Both the position numbers and the translations under genes were made by a program. DNA of 64,000 nt from Herbaspirillum sp. (GTDB taxonomy: Bacteria > Pseudomonadota > Gammaproteobacteria > Burkholderiales > Burkholderiaceae_D), in NCBI RefSeq assembly GCF_017744395.1, contig NZ_JAGIBI010000003.1, positions 496,001 to 560,000 on the forward strand, read 5' to 3'. This document shows, in pieces, positions 39,287 to 48,127 of this stretch; within the stretch, counting starts at the first letter, position 1; each line of letters starts with the position of its first letter. The notes below the pieces were generated by a model. The model saw only the letters and a list, made by a program, of their open reading frames with translations, searched no databases and had not been told where the DNA came from.

Positions 39287-39325
39287 ATGGCGGCATCCGT
39301 TCATCGGGTGCCGCCATGTTTTGCT
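39287..39325 (+). terminator. Intra-operon terminator/attenuator after the binding-protein gene
   Basis: A 9-bp perfect outer stem (39287-39295 with 39309-39317) with an inner CCG/CGG continuation, followed by GTTTTGCTTTTT. It lies between the binding-protein stop and the first permease. Such a signal would give more binding protein than permease, which is usual for ABC importers. Confidence 0.65.
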
Positions 39326-39347
39326 TTTTGTATCGATATCGCGCGAC

Positions 39348-40208
39348 ATGCTTGCACAACAAAAAACACGCCTGGGCATCATGCTGGTGACGCCGGCGCT
39401 GATCTTCACCGTCGTGTGCTTCCTCCTGCCGGTGGCGGCGCTGCTGCTGGACGCGTTCCGCGTCGGCGGCCCGGACAGCCTGGATGGCGGCGCGCTGCGC
39501 TGGAGCCTGGAGCGCTTCGCGGCCTTCTTCGCCGAGCCCCTGCATGTCCAGGTGTTCCTGCGCACGCTGCGCATCGCCGTGCTGGTGACGCTGTGCTCGG
39601 CCTTGCTGTGCTATCCGGCGGCGCAGGCCATCGTGCGCGTGTCGCCGCGCTGGCGCGGCCTGGTGCTGGGCATGATGATCCTGCCGCTCATGGTGTCGCC
39701 TATCGCCCGCACTTACGCCTGGATCGTGCTGTTCGGCCGCAATGGCGCGGTCAATGCCGCGTTGCTCCACCTCGGCCTGGCCGATGAGCCGCAACGCCTG
39801 CTGTTCTCCGAGATGGCGGTGTTCGTCGGCTTGCTGCAGTTGCTGTTGCCGCTGATGCTGATGTCCCTGGTCAGCGCCATGGAGAACATCTCCGCCGACC
39901 TCGCGCTGGCGGCATCCACCCTGGGGGCCAATGCTTGGCAAGTGTTCTCGCGCGTGACCCTGCCGCTGACCCAGGAAGGCCTGATCGTCGGCGGCACCCT
40001 GGTCTTCACCGGCAGCGTCACCGCCTACGTCACCCCGGCCCTGCTGGGCGGCCCCAAGGTCCTGATGCTGGAAACCCTGCTCTACCAGAAAGTCAGCGTC
40101 GAAAGCGACTTCGGCTCCGCCAATGTGATCGCGGTGATCCTGGTGGCCATGACGCTGGCGGTCAACGCCGCCCTCAAACGCATTTCCTCGGCCCGGAGTT
40201 CCAAATGA
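39348..40208 (+). CDS. ABC transporter permease (PotB/FbpB-like)
   Basis: 286 residues from ATG 39348. Six membrane segments are expected; TM1 is IMLVTPALIFTVVCFLLPV. The cytoplasmic coupling loop is near LALAASTLGANAWQVFSRVTLPL, matching the EAA motif. It is paired with the second permease by a four-base ATGA overlap. It belongs to the polyamine/iron/thiamine class and works with the binding protein upstream and the ATPase downstream. Confidence 0.9.
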   Translation: MLAQQKTRLGIMLVTPALIFTVVCFLLPVAALLLDAFRVGGPDSLDGGALRWSLERFAAFFAEPLHVQVFLRTLRIAVLVTLCSALLCYPAAQAIVRVSPRWRGLVLGMMILPLMVSPIARTYAWIVLFGRNGAVNAALLHLGLADEPQRLLFSEMAVFVGLLQLLLPLMLMSLVSAMENISADLALAASTLGANAWQVFSRVTLPLTQEGLIVGGTLVFTGSVTAYVTPALLGGPKVLMLETLLYQKVSVESDFGSANVIAVILVAMTLAVNAALKRISSARSSK

Positions 40209-40984
40209 AGCAAGGCTTGTTTTCGCGCATCGTGCTGTGGGCCGTGATGCTGTTCCTGCTAGGCCCGTTCCTGATCGTCTTCCTGGCCGGCTTCAGCGGC
40301 GGCGAGACGCTGGCGTTTCCGCCGCCGTCCTATTCCTGGCGCTGGATCGTCGAAGTGGTGGCGGCCGAGGAGTTCCGGCAGGCCTTTTTCACCAGCCTGC
40401 AGATCGGCTTGCTGGCCACCGTCATCGCGCTGCTGCTGGGCGTGCCCGTGGCCTATGCGATGTCGCGCACGCCGCCGCCGGGCATGGCCGTGATCAAGCA
40501 GGTGCTGACCTCGCCCCTGATCATCCCGGCCATGCTGGTAGGCCTGGGCCTGCTGCGCCATTTCGTGCTGCTGGTGGATGCGCCGGTATTCCTGGGGCTG
40601 CTGATCGGCCACGTCGGCCTGCTCACCCCGTATGCGGTGCGCGTGGTGTATTCCAGCCTGGCCAACCTGCGCATGGACATCGAGGAAGCCGCCATCACCC
40701 TGGGCGCCACGCGCGGCCAGACCTTCCGGCTGGTGGTGCTGCCCAATATCCGCAGCGCCGTGATCGCGGCCTTCTTCCTGGCTTTCGTCACTTCCTTCAA
40801 CCAGGTGCCGGTGTCGCTGTTCCTGACCGGCCCCGGCATCAGCACCCTGCCGATCGAAATGCTGGGCCACATGGAAAACAGCTTCGATCCGTCCATCGCC
40901 GCTCTTTCCACGCTGCTGGTGCTGTTCACCATGGCTTTCGTGCTGGCCACCGAGAAGGTGCTGGGCATTTCCAAATACATGTGA
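40205..40984 (+). CDS. ABC transporter permease (PotC-like)
   Basis: 259 residues from the ATG overlapping the previous stop; a longer frame is a shadow. Six membrane segments; the EAA coupling motif reads IEEAAITLGATRGQTFRLVVLPNI. It forms the heterodimeric channel with the first permease. The ATP-binding gene starts 12 bases downstream. Confidence 0.9.
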   Translation: MKQGLFSRIVLWAVMLFLLGPFLIVFLAGFSGGETLAFPPPSYSWRWIVEVVAAEEFRQAFFTSLQIGLLATVIALLLGVPVAYAMSRTPPPGMAVIKQVLTSPLIIPAMLVGLGLLRHFVLLVDAPVFLGLLIGHVGLLTPYAVRVVYSSLANLRMDIEEAAITLGATRGQTFRLVVLPNIRSAVIAAFFLAFVTSFNQVPVSLFLTGPGISTLPIEMLGHMENSFDPSIAALSTLLVLFTMAFVLATEKVLGISKYM

Positions 40985-40996
40985 TGTGAGAACGCG

Positions 40997-42010
40997 ATGA
41001 GTTACCTGAAATTGCAGCAAGTCTCCCTCGGCTACGGCAACAGCAAGACCGCCGTGGAGCGGCTCGACCTGGAGGTCGCGCAAGGGGAGCTGATCTCGCT
41101 GCTGGGCCCCAGCGGTTGCGGCAAGACCACCACCATGCGCGCCATTGCCGGCCTGATTGAACTGCGCGGCGGCAGCATCGCCCTGGATGGGCGCGACATC
41201 GGCCGCCTGCCTCCCAACAAGCGCAATATCGGACTGGTGTTCCAGTCCTATGCCCTGTTTCCCCATCTGAACGTGTTCGACAACGTCGCGTTCGGCCTGC
41301 GCTTGCGCAAGGTGCCGGCGCCGCAGTTGCGCCAGCGCGTGGAAAAGGTGATTGCCGCCGTCGGCCTGGCCGGCTTCGAATCGCGCTTGCCGGCGCAGAT
41401 GTCGGGCGGCCAGCAGCAGCGCGTGGCGCTGGCGCGGGCCATCGTCATCGAGCCCAAACTGTTGCTGCTGGACGAGCCGCTGTCGAACCTGGACGCCAAG
41501 CTGCGCGTGCAGATGCGCGCCGAACTGCGCCGCATCCAGCGCGAACTGGGCATCACCATGCTGTACGTGACCCACGACCAGGAAGAAGCGCTGGCCATGT
41601 CCGACCGCATCGTGGTCATGAACGGCGGCCGGATCGAACAGTTGGATACCCCGGAGCGGCTGTTCAATGCGCCGCGCACGCGCTTTGTCGCCAACTTCAT
41701 GGGTTTCGAGAACCTGTTCGACTATCGCGAAGGCCACCTGCACGGCAATCGCGGCCAATTGCCGCTGGCGGCGCTGCCGGCCGGCACCGCCTGCGTGGCC
41801 TGGCGTCCGCAGCAGGTGCTGGTGGGCGAAGGCCCGTACACCGGCCGCGTGCTGTCGCGCGGTTTCCTCGGCGACAGCGTGGAATACCTGCTGCAAACGC
41901 CGATCGGTGAGGTCAAGGGCATGGCGCCGGCCGCCGGCGCCGAGGCGCGCGAAGGGCAGGACGTGCCGTTCAGCCTGCCGGCCGGCGAGGCGCTGTTGCT
42001 GCCGGCATAA
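40997..42010 (+). CDS. ABC transporter ATP-binding protein (PotA/FbpC-like)
   Basis: 337 residues. Walker A GPSGCGKTT, Q-loop VFQSYALFPHL, signature MSGGQQQRVALARA and Walker B LLLLDEPLSNLDAKLR are intact, with the switch His in YVTHDQEEAL. A C-terminal TOBE domain (about 265-335) follows, as in MalK/PotA-type ATPases. It energises the two permeases just upstream. Confidence 0.93.
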   Translation: MSYLKLQQVSLGYGNSKTAVERLDLEVAQGELISLLGPSGCGKTTTMRAIAGLIELRGGSIALDGRDIGRLPPNKRNIGLVFQSYALFPHLNVFDNVAFGLRLRKVPAPQLRQRVEKVIAAVGLAGFESRLPAQMSGGQQQRVALARAIVIEPKLLLLDEPLSNLDAKLRVQMRAELRRIQRELGITMLYVTHDQEEALAMSDRIVVMNGGRIEQLDTPERLFNAPRTRFVANFMGFENLFDYREGHLHGNRGQLPLAALPAGTACVAWRPQQVLVGEGPYTGRVLSRGFLGDSVEYLLQTPIGEVKGMAPAAGAEAREGQDVPFSLPAGEALLLPA

Positions 42011-42060
42011 ATTCCGGCGCCCGAACCTCTGTCTCCAACCAGAACAAGCAAGAGCAATCC

Positions 42061-43029
42061 ATGCACAAGATTTGGCTTGATACCGATCCCGGCTTCGACG
42101 ACTGGCTGGCCATGCTGATGTTGTCGGCCAACCTCGACGTTACCTGGTTGGGCGTATCGGTAGTGGCGGGCAATGCCCCGCTGGTCACGACCTATGACAA
42201 TGCGCTGCGCATCAAGAAGCACTACCGCCTGGACGTGCCGGTCTATGCCGGCTGCGACGCGCCGCTCGGCGGCGTCGCCGAGACCGCGCAATCGATCCTG
42301 GGCGACGCCGGCATGGCCACCATCGGCGAGCCCTTGCCGCAGGTCGATATCGGCGTGCTGGAGGCGCAGCAGGCCGAGCGCCTCAAGCGCTCCCCGTTGC
42401 CGCATGCGGTGGACGCGCTGATCGAAGCCATCCGCGCCCATGCCGGCGAGATCACCCTGATGTGCATCGCCCCGCTGACCAATATCGCCGTGGCGCTGCA
42501 GCGCGCGCCGGACATCGCGCCGCGGGTCAAGGAGATTATCCTGATGGGAGGATCTTCCGACCAGGGCAACCATACTGCGGCCGCCGAATTCAATATCTTC
42601 GCCGATCCCGAAGCCGCCGATGTCGTATTCCGCGCCGGCATCCCGCTGCGCATGTTCGGCCTGAACCTGTGCCGCCAGATACTGGTCACCGGCGCCGAGG
42701 TGCAGCAGGTGCGCGCGCTGGGAACGGCGCGCGCGAAATGGCTGGCGGGCTATTTCGACGCCTACATGCGCATCCGCAGTCCCGACGGATCGGTGCCCAT
42801 GCCCATGTACGACCCGGCCGTGGCCATCTGGCTCAAGCGCCCCGAGCTGTTCAGTTTCCTGCCGGCCCACGTCGACATCGAACTACAGGGCCGCTTTACG
42901 CGCGGCATGACGGTTTGCGAATTCCGCGTGCCGCGCCGCGCCCAGGCCAACGCCGAGATCGCCATGAGCGTCGATGGCCCGCGCGCCTTGCAATGCATGA
43001 TGCAGGAACTGCTGGGCACCTTGTCCTGA
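42061..43029 (+). CDS. Inosine-uridine-type nucleoside hydrolase
   Basis: 322 residues. The N-terminal calcium/ribose-binding motif DTDPGFDD (7-14) is the hallmark of the IUNH family, which cleaves the N-glycosidic bond of nucleosides to base and ribose. Further family blocks are LMCIAPLTNIAVAL and ILMGGSSDQGNHTAAAEFNI. YDPAVAIWL holds the conserved Asp. It follows the ATPase gene by 50 bases. A signal peptide is absent, so it acts on imported nucleosides. Confidence 0.93.
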   Translation: MHKIWLDTDPGFDDWLAMLMLSANLDVTWLGVSVVAGNAPLVTTYDNALRIKKHYRLDVPVYAGCDAPLGGVAETAQSILGDAGMATIGEPLPQVDIGVLEAQQAERLKRSPLPHAVDALIEAIRAHAGEITLMCIAPLTNIAVALQRAPDIAPRVKEIILMGGSSDQGNHTAAAEFNIFADPEAADVVFRAGIPLRMFGLNLCRQILVTGAEVQQVRALGTARAKWLAGYFDAYMRIRSPDGSVPMPMYDPAVAIWLKRPELFSFLPAHVDIELQGRFTRGMTVCEFRVPRRAQANAEIAMSVDGPRALQCMMQELLGTLS

Positions 43030-43059
43030 GCAGCCCGTCTTCTTTCACCGATAGGCCCT

Positions 43060-44160
43060 ATGACCCCGTTTCAAGAAACGTCCGCGGGAACGTTGTCGCT
43101 CGAACAGTTCGTGCGCGCGCTGCCCAAGGCCGAACTGCATTGCCATTTGTTCGGCGCGGTACGGCGCCAGACTTTCATCGACCTCTCCGAAAAGGCCGGC
43201 AACCCGGTATCGCGCGAGGAGATCGATGCCTTCTACACGCGCGGCGAAAAGCCGGTCGGCGTGCTGCGCGTGCTGCGCGCGCTGGATGCGGAACTGATCC
43301 GGGAACCGGCCGACCTGTACCGCATCGCCTATGAATACCTGCAGGATGCGCACGGCCACGGCGTGGCCTACAGCGAATTCTTCTGGAACCCGACCGGGAC
43401 GGTGCGCGTCTCCGGCATCGCTTATGGCGATGCCCAGGACGCCATCGTCGCGGCCATCGCCGCAGCCGGGCGCGACTTCGGCATCATCGGCCGCCTGATC
43501 CCCAGCATCGACCGCGAAGCCAGTCCGGACGAGGCGGTGGCCATGGTGCGCTGGATGTGCGCGCGGCGCGTTCCCGAGGTGCCCGGCATCGGCATGGATT
43601 ACCGCGAGAACGATCGTCCGCCGGAACTGTTCGAGGAAGCCTACCGCCTGGCGCGCGAAGCCGGCTTCAAGGCCACCGCCCATGCGGGCGAGTTCGGCAT
43701 GCCCTGGAACAATGTGGCCACGGCCATCGACCTGCTGCGGGTCGACCGCGTGGATCATGGCTATACGGTCATCGACAATCCTGCCTTGCTGCAGCGCTGC
43801 ATTGGGCGCGGCCTGGTTTTCACGGTCGTGCCCACCAATTCCTATTACCTGCGCACACTGCCTGCCGAGCGCTGGGCCCAGGACCATCCGATCCGCCGGA
43901 TGCTGGCGGCCGGCCTGCGCCTGCATCCCAATACCGACGACCCGACCCTGCACCTGGTCACGCCCACCGGCGCCTGGCTGATGATGCTGCATCTGGGCGC
44001 CGGCATCGACGACCTGCGCGGCTTCATGCTCAACGGCCTGGACGCGGCCTGGATGGACGACGCCCTGCGCCAGCGCTGGCGCAGCGAGTGGAGCGCGCGC
44101 TTCGATGCCTTGCGCATGCGGCTGGCGCCTGGCGATTCCCTGGAACGGGTGAGCACATAA
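43060..44160 (+). CDS. add: Adenosine deaminase-family hydrolase
   Basis: 366 residues. Metal ligands and catalytic residues appear in the expected order: HCHLFG near residue 27 (HxH), HAGEFG (His and catalytic Glu), DHGYTV and HPNTDDPTL (Asp). The enzyme deaminates adenosine to inosine, the preferred substrate of the hydrolase gene just upstream; adenine or aminodeoxyfutalosine substrates are possible. Start ATG 43060 follows nucleoside hydrolase by 30 bases. Confidence 0.9.
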   Translation: MTPFQETSAGTLSLEQFVRALPKAELHCHLFGAVRRQTFIDLSEKAGNPVSREEIDAFYTRGEKPVGVLRVLRALDAELIREPADLYRIAYEYLQDAHGHGVAYSEFFWNPTGTVRVSGIAYGDAQDAIVAAIAAAGRDFGIIGRLIPSIDREASPDEAVAMVRWMCARRVPEVPGIGMDYRENDRPPELFEEAYRLAREAGFKATAHAGEFGMPWNNVATAIDLLRVDRVDHGYTVIDNPALLQRCIGRGLVFTVVPTNSYYLRTLPAERWAQDHPIRRMLAAGLRLHPNTDDPTLHLVTPTGAWLMMLHLGAGIDDLRGFMLNGLDAAWMDDALRQRWRSEWSARFDALRMRLAPGDSLERVST

Positions 44161-44210
44161 TCCACATCACCGGCAGCATCAACATGGACCTGGCGCTGCG
44201 TACGCCAACA
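44160..44210 (+). pseudogene. Apparent ribokinase (PfkB) remnant, N-terminus only
   Basis: Right after the adenosine deaminase stop, a frame reads IHITGSINMDLALRTP, matching the ribokinase N-terminus (VxGSINMDLxxRTP) almost perfectly, then diverges at about 44210. No proper start codon remains (ATA/ATC precede it) and nothing further of the enzyme follows. A ribokinase would naturally use the ribose released by nucleoside hydrolase. The break coincides with the edge of the metallophore-like locus that follows on the other strand. Confidence 0.6.
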
Positions 44211-44294
44211 GGCCCTAGTGTCCGTCTTGAGAACTGTCGGCAAGCTGAAGCGGTTAAGGGTTGGCCGCTAACTGCCACTGCCCTCCACAAAGCG

Positions 44295-45035
44295 TCAATC
44301 CTCGTGCGGGAAGGTAAAAGCCAGCGTTGCCGCGTAACCGTCTTCGTCCGCGTCGGTACGATCGATGCGCTTGACGGTGTGCGAGACCTTGATTACGTTC
44401 AGGCCCGCATTGCGGATGTTGAACGCGACTTGGCCCTGCTTGTCGGTCTTGCCGGTGCGTACCTTGGTGTCGCCGGTGTAATCGGTGGCTACCGGCACTC
44501 CAGGCAACGGCTTGCCCTGGAACAGTACCTGCACCCGCAGCGATTTTCCTTTCTTCAAGGCCAGCGGATCGCTGAGCGGAATGATCTGCAGCGGGAAATC
44601 CGCCGCGCTCAACGTGGTTGAGGTCGGCTGATATCCAGGCGCCAGAATAGTCTGGGTATACATCTGATAAAAGCCGCCATGTTTGGCGCCGGCGACCGCA
44701 GTCTTCGGGCCTGGCAGCCATTTCCCGTTCGCGTCCTGGCTCCAATAGCCGTCCTCGAAACTCGCGGCGATGGCTTTGGCGCTGGCGGCGGGTTCGAGAA
44801 TCACATTGCGTTCCTGCGGCCGGATCTTGATCGTACTCTCCGTACCGTCGGCAGACAGCGCAATGACTTTCTTCACCGCTTCGGGTTTATAGGCGTCATC
44901 CACGCCGTTTTCCCCCAGCACCAGCGCCCACTCGCCGGCGCGCTGGGCAACCCAGACGCCGTGAGCCTGGGCCGTCGCTGCGCTCAGAATCCCGGCGAGG
45001 GCCAGTGTAATGGGAAGCCATTTGTTTTTCATCAT
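44295..45035 (-). CDS. DUF4198 periplasmic protein
   Basis: 246 residues with a signal peptide (MMKNKWLPITLALAGILSA, cleaved after AQA; mature HGVWVAQ). The DUF4198 family often sits beside TonB receptors and metal-uptake genes and is proposed to take part in periplasmic metal handling; no activity is proven. The mature N-terminal His could be a metal ligand, and HGGFYQMYT has another His. A CNA-B/transthyretin-like segment (about 165-225: LRVQVLFQGKPLPGVPV) ends the protein. It overlaps the GNAT gene by four bases and is last in the operon. Confidence 0.8.
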   Translation of the reverse strand: MMKNKWLPITLALAGILSAATAQAHGVWVAQRAGEWALVLGENGVDDAYKPEAVKKVIALSADGTESTIKIRPQERNVILEPAASAKAIAASFEDGYWSQDANGKWLPGPKTAVAGAKHGGFYQMYTQTILAPGYQPTSTTLSAADFPLQIIPLSDPLALKKGKSLRVQVLFQGKPLPGVPVATDYTGDTKVRTGKTDKQGQVAFNIRNAGLNVIKVSHTVKRIDRTDADEDGYAATLAFTFPHED

Positions 45036-45523
45036 GGAGCCTCTTTTATGGAAAGCGGGATTTGCACATCCGCAGGGGCCAGCATATCCACGTGAGGAAT
45101 GCCGGTGTCGTCGTACAGGTCGCCGACGCTGATGAAACCGAGGCGCCGGTAAAAGCGCTCCAGTCTCGCCTGGGCACTGATGCGCATCGGCATGCCCGGA
45201 TAGAGCGCCGTGGTGCGCGCCATGGCCTGTTTCATCAAGGCCTCGCCGGCGCCTTTGCCGCGCAGCTGTTCCGCGACGATCAGGCGGCCTATCGATGGTT
45301 CGGCATAGCGCACCCCCGGCGGCAGGACGCGCGCATAGGCCATCAGCGCACCTTCGTTGTCATAGCCCAGGCCGTGCAGGCAGGCCGGGTCGAAACCGTC
45401 GGCGTCTGGATAGAGGCATTCCTGCTCGATCACGAAGACCTGCTGGCGCAGGCGGATGGCATCGTACAGTTGTTCCAGCGAGAGTTGGTCGAAGGTTTTC
45501 CAGATCCAGTGGAGCATGGGCAT
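45032..45523 (-). CDS. GNAT acetyltransferase, ElaA-like
   Basis: 163 residues. The N-terminal block LYDAIRLRQQVFVIEQECLYPD is the ElaA signature. The acetyl-CoA loop reads QLRGKGAGEALM (R/QxxGxG/A), and QARLERFYRRLGF is the C-terminal GNAT motif. ElaA proteins are poorly characterised N-acetyltransferases. Overlap with the DUF4198 gene and placement behind the MATE exporter make it part of the operon, where it may acetylate an intermediate. Confidence 0.82.
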   Translation of the reverse strand: MPMLHWIWKTFDQLSLEQLYDAIRLRQQVFVIEQECLYPDADGFDPACLHGLGYDNEGALMAYARVLPPGVRYAEPSIGRLIVAEQLRGKGAGEALMKQAMARTTALYPGMPMRISAQARLERFYRRLGFISVGDLYDDTGIPHVDMLAPADVQIPLSIKEAP

Positions 45524-45612
45524 TTTCCAAAAAATGGTTGGAGCGGATCGTACCGCTCAGTTAATCGCCGAATGGCATTGATGCGAGCAGGGCGTCATTT
45601 CAGCCGATCGCC

Positions 45613-47019
45613 TTACTGCGCCAATTCATAGTGTGCGGCCTCATTGCCGGTCGTCCGCTCCGCAATCAGGCGGCGGAAACGGATGAGCAGTTGCGCGGCG
45701 GTCACGATCAGCCCCAGCATCAGTCCCAGCCAGACGCCCGCGGCGCCCAAACCGAGCCAGTGGCCAAGCAGCCATGCGCCGGGCAGGCCGACGGCCCAAT
45801 AGCCGATCAGCGTCATCACGAAAGACGATCCGGTTTCGCCGGCGCCGCGCAGGATGCCGATGCCGATATTCTGCGCGCAGTCGAAGACCTGCAGCACGGC
45901 CGCCAACAGCAGCAGCTTGCCCGCGATCAGCAGCACGGTGGCGTCGCCGGCGCCGGTGTCGCGCAGAAAGGCCGCCAGCACCAGTCGCGGCGCGATGCAA
46001 TAGATCGCCCCGATGAGCGCCATGCAGGCCATGCCCATGCCGAGACCCGTGTAGCCGTAGCGGCGCGAGGTGGCGATGTCGTTCTGCGCCCAGGTGCGGC
46101 TGATGCAGATCGAGGTGGCATGCGACAGGCCGACCGAGACCATGAACACGATATACACCGCCTGGTTCACCACCGTATGCGCGGCCAGCGCATCCGCGCC
46201 CAGCGAACCGACCAGCAGCGCGATGACCGCGAAGAAGCCGGCCTCCGAGCCATAGGTGGCCGCCACCGGCAAGCCCATCTTCCAGGTACGCCACAGCGCC
46301 TGCGGCGCGGTCTTCCAGATGCGCACCGACAGCAAGCGCGCCAGCACGGGATCGCGGCGAACGACCAGCAGGAACGCCACGAAGGAAAACAGATTGACGA
46401 TGGTCGCAGACAGCGCGATGCCGGTCAGCCCCATGCCCGCCATGCCGAACGCGCCCACCGTCAGCACATAGTTCAGCGCGATGTTGACGACTACCGCCGC
46501 CAGCGTGATCGCCAGCAGCGGCCCCGGTCGCCGCAGCCCGACCGTGAAATTGCGCAGCGCCTGGAACCACAGCAAGGGCAGGATGCCCGGAGCGGAGGCG
46601 AACAGGTAGTCCGCCGTGCGCGCCACCACGGCCGCGTCCTGCCCCATCCAGCGCAAGGCATGGCCGGCGCCTAGCATCACTGCCCAGAACACCAGGCCGG
46701 CCAGCGTCGCGATGGCGAAGCTGGCGCGTACCATGCCGCGCACTTCGGCGGCGGCGTGAGGCGTTTCCAACCCGGCCGCGGCGGCCGTCGCCACCAGGTT
46801 GCCGGTGGGCGTGACCAGGCCGACGCCGGTGGTGCGCAGCAAATTGAACACCGCCAGCGCCAGCCCGCCGGCGGCGATGTCCAGCGGGCCGAGCCAGCCC
46901 ATCATGACCACGCCGGTGGTCGAGAGCGCCACCTGAGCGAACTGCGTCAGGATCAGCGGCGCGGCCAGCGCGCCGATGTGTGCGATATCGGCTTTCAGCA
47001 TGGACGGGGAGAGGCTCAT
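45613..47019 (-). CDS. MATE-family efflux transporter
   Basis: 468 residues, about 12 membrane segments in two NorM-like halves. It starts with LAAPLILTQFAQVALSTTGVVMMGWLGPLDIAAGG, typical of cation-coupled MATE exporters. The start overlaps the SbnA-like stop by four bases. In this operon it most likely exports the finished small molecule, a role taken by MFS proteins in known staphyloferrin B clusters. Confidence 0.9.
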   Translation of the reverse strand: MSLSPSMLKADIAHIGALAAPLILTQFAQVALSTTGVVMMGWLGPLDIAAGGLALAVFNLLRTTGVGLVTPTGNLVATAAAAGLETPHAAAEVRGMVRASFAIATLAGLVFWAVMLGAGHALRWMGQDAAVVARTADYLFASAPGILPLLWFQALRNFTVGLRRPGPLLAITLAAVVVNIALNYVLTVGAFGMAGMGLTGIALSATIVNLFSFVAFLLVVRRDPVLARLLSVRIWKTAPQALWRTWKMGLPVAATYGSEAGFFAVIALLVGSLGADALAAHTVVNQAVYIVFMVSVGLSHATSICISRTWAQNDIATSRRYGYTGLGMGMACMALIGAIYCIAPRLVLAAFLRDTGAGDATVLLIAGKLLLLAAVLQVFDCAQNIGIGILRGAGETGSSFVMTLIGYWAVGLPGAWLLGHWLGLGAAGVWLGLMLGLIVTAAQLLIRFRRLIAERTTGNEAAHYELAQ

Positions 47020-48095
47020 GCGCGCTCCGGCGATTGACCCGTCAGCTGCGCCAGCATGCCGTCCAGCTCGGCGCCGACCGAGGCGTCGATGAGATTGCGC
47101 TCATTCATCCAGTCGTCATTGAAGACGGTATCGAGATACTTCTCGCCGCCGTCGCAGATCAGCACCACGAAGGTGCTGCCCGGCGGCGCAGTCTCGATGC
47201 GCTTGATCGACTGGTAGAGCACGCCGCCGCCGGAGCCGCCGACCAGCAGCGCGTATTTGCGGGCGATGTAGCGCGCCGTGTTGAAGGCTTGCTTGTCGGA
47301 GACCTTGAGCCCCTCGTCCAGCAGCTCGTAATCGACCAGCGCGCCGATCTCGGCGCCAGGCGGCGTGCCGGTGCCGGATTGATAGTAGGGGCCGCCGGGG
47401 CCGCCGAAGGCGATCGAGCCTTCCGGTTCGATGCCGATGGTGCGTAGCAGCGGCAGCCGGGTTTTCAGCGCGCGCGCCGTGCCGAACAGCGAACCGCCGG
47501 TACCGACCGCGCCGATCAGGTGCGTGATGTCTTCGCCCAGCGCGTCCAGCAATTCCTCGGCGACATAGGCGTAGCCGTTGCCGTTGGCCGGATTGTTGTG
47601 CTGCTCGGTCCAATAGGCGTCTTGGTCGGCCGCGATCCTTTCGGCCAGCGCTTCGCGGTCGGCGGTGGCGAGCGAATCGCCGCCGTCTTCGTTGACGTAG
47701 ATCAGTTCGGCGCCGAAGGCTTGCATCGCGCGCAGCTTGTCCTTGGAGGCGTGATGGTCGACCACCGCGGTGAAGCGATAACCACGCTCGGCCGCAAGCA
47801 GGGCCAGGCCCATGCCGGTATTGCCCGAGGTGGATTCGATGACCCAGCCGCCCGGCGCCAGCAGGCCTTGCTGTTCGGCTTCGTCCAGCATCTGGCGCGC
47901 CATGCGGATCTTGGCGCTGCCGGTGGGATTGTTCTGCTCCAGCTTGAGCAGGATGCGGCTGCCGAAGCGCGTGCGCAGCAACTCCATCAGCGGCGTGCCG
48001 CCGATCAGCTCCGAGACGCGCTTGACGATGCCGGCGGCATGCCTGCGCTCGGGCGCGGCGATGAGGGACAAGACCTGCGGGGATTGACGATCCAT
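47016..48095 (-). CDS. sbnA: SbnA-like N-(2-amino-2-carboxyethyl)-L-glutamate synthase
   Basis: 359 residues, fold type II PLP enzyme related to cysteine synthase. The PLP lysine is Lys62 (NNPTGSAKIRMA), the phosphate loop is ESTSGNTGMG, and GAVGTGGSLFG contacts the cofactor. The family gives two options, cysteine synthase or SbnA; the adjacent SbnB gene strongly favours SbnA, which joins O-phospho-L-serine and L-glutamate into the precursor of L-2,3-diaminopropionate. Family blocks such as AERGYRFTAVVDHHASKDKL are SbnA-like. Confidence 0.85.
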   Translation of the reverse strand: MDRQSPQVLSLIAAPERRHAAGIVKRVSELIGGTPLMELLRTRFGSRILLKLEQNNPTGSAKIRMARQMLDEAEQQGLLAPGGWVIESTSGNTGMGLALLAAERGYRFTAVVDHHASKDKLRAMQAFGAELIYVNEDGGDSLATADREALAERIAADQDAYWTEQHNNPANGNGYAYVAEELLDALGEDITHLIGAVGTGGSLFGTARALKTRLPLLRTIGIEPEGSIAFGGPGGPYYQSGTGTPPGAEIGALVDYELLDEGLKVSDKQAFNTARYIARKYALLVGGSGGGVLYQSIKRIETAPPGSTFVVLICDGGEKYLDTVFNDDWMNERNLIDASVGAELDGMLAQLTGQSPERA

Positions 48096-48127
48096 ATTGT
48101 TTCTCCTTCGGGGATAAGGAAGATGAT

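Noticed and set aside
47016..48095. Cysteine synthase (CysK/CysM) as the identity of this PLP enzyme
   Set aside because: The adjacent SbnB gene and siderophore setting favour SbnA, although cysteine synthase activity cannot be excluded by sequence alone.
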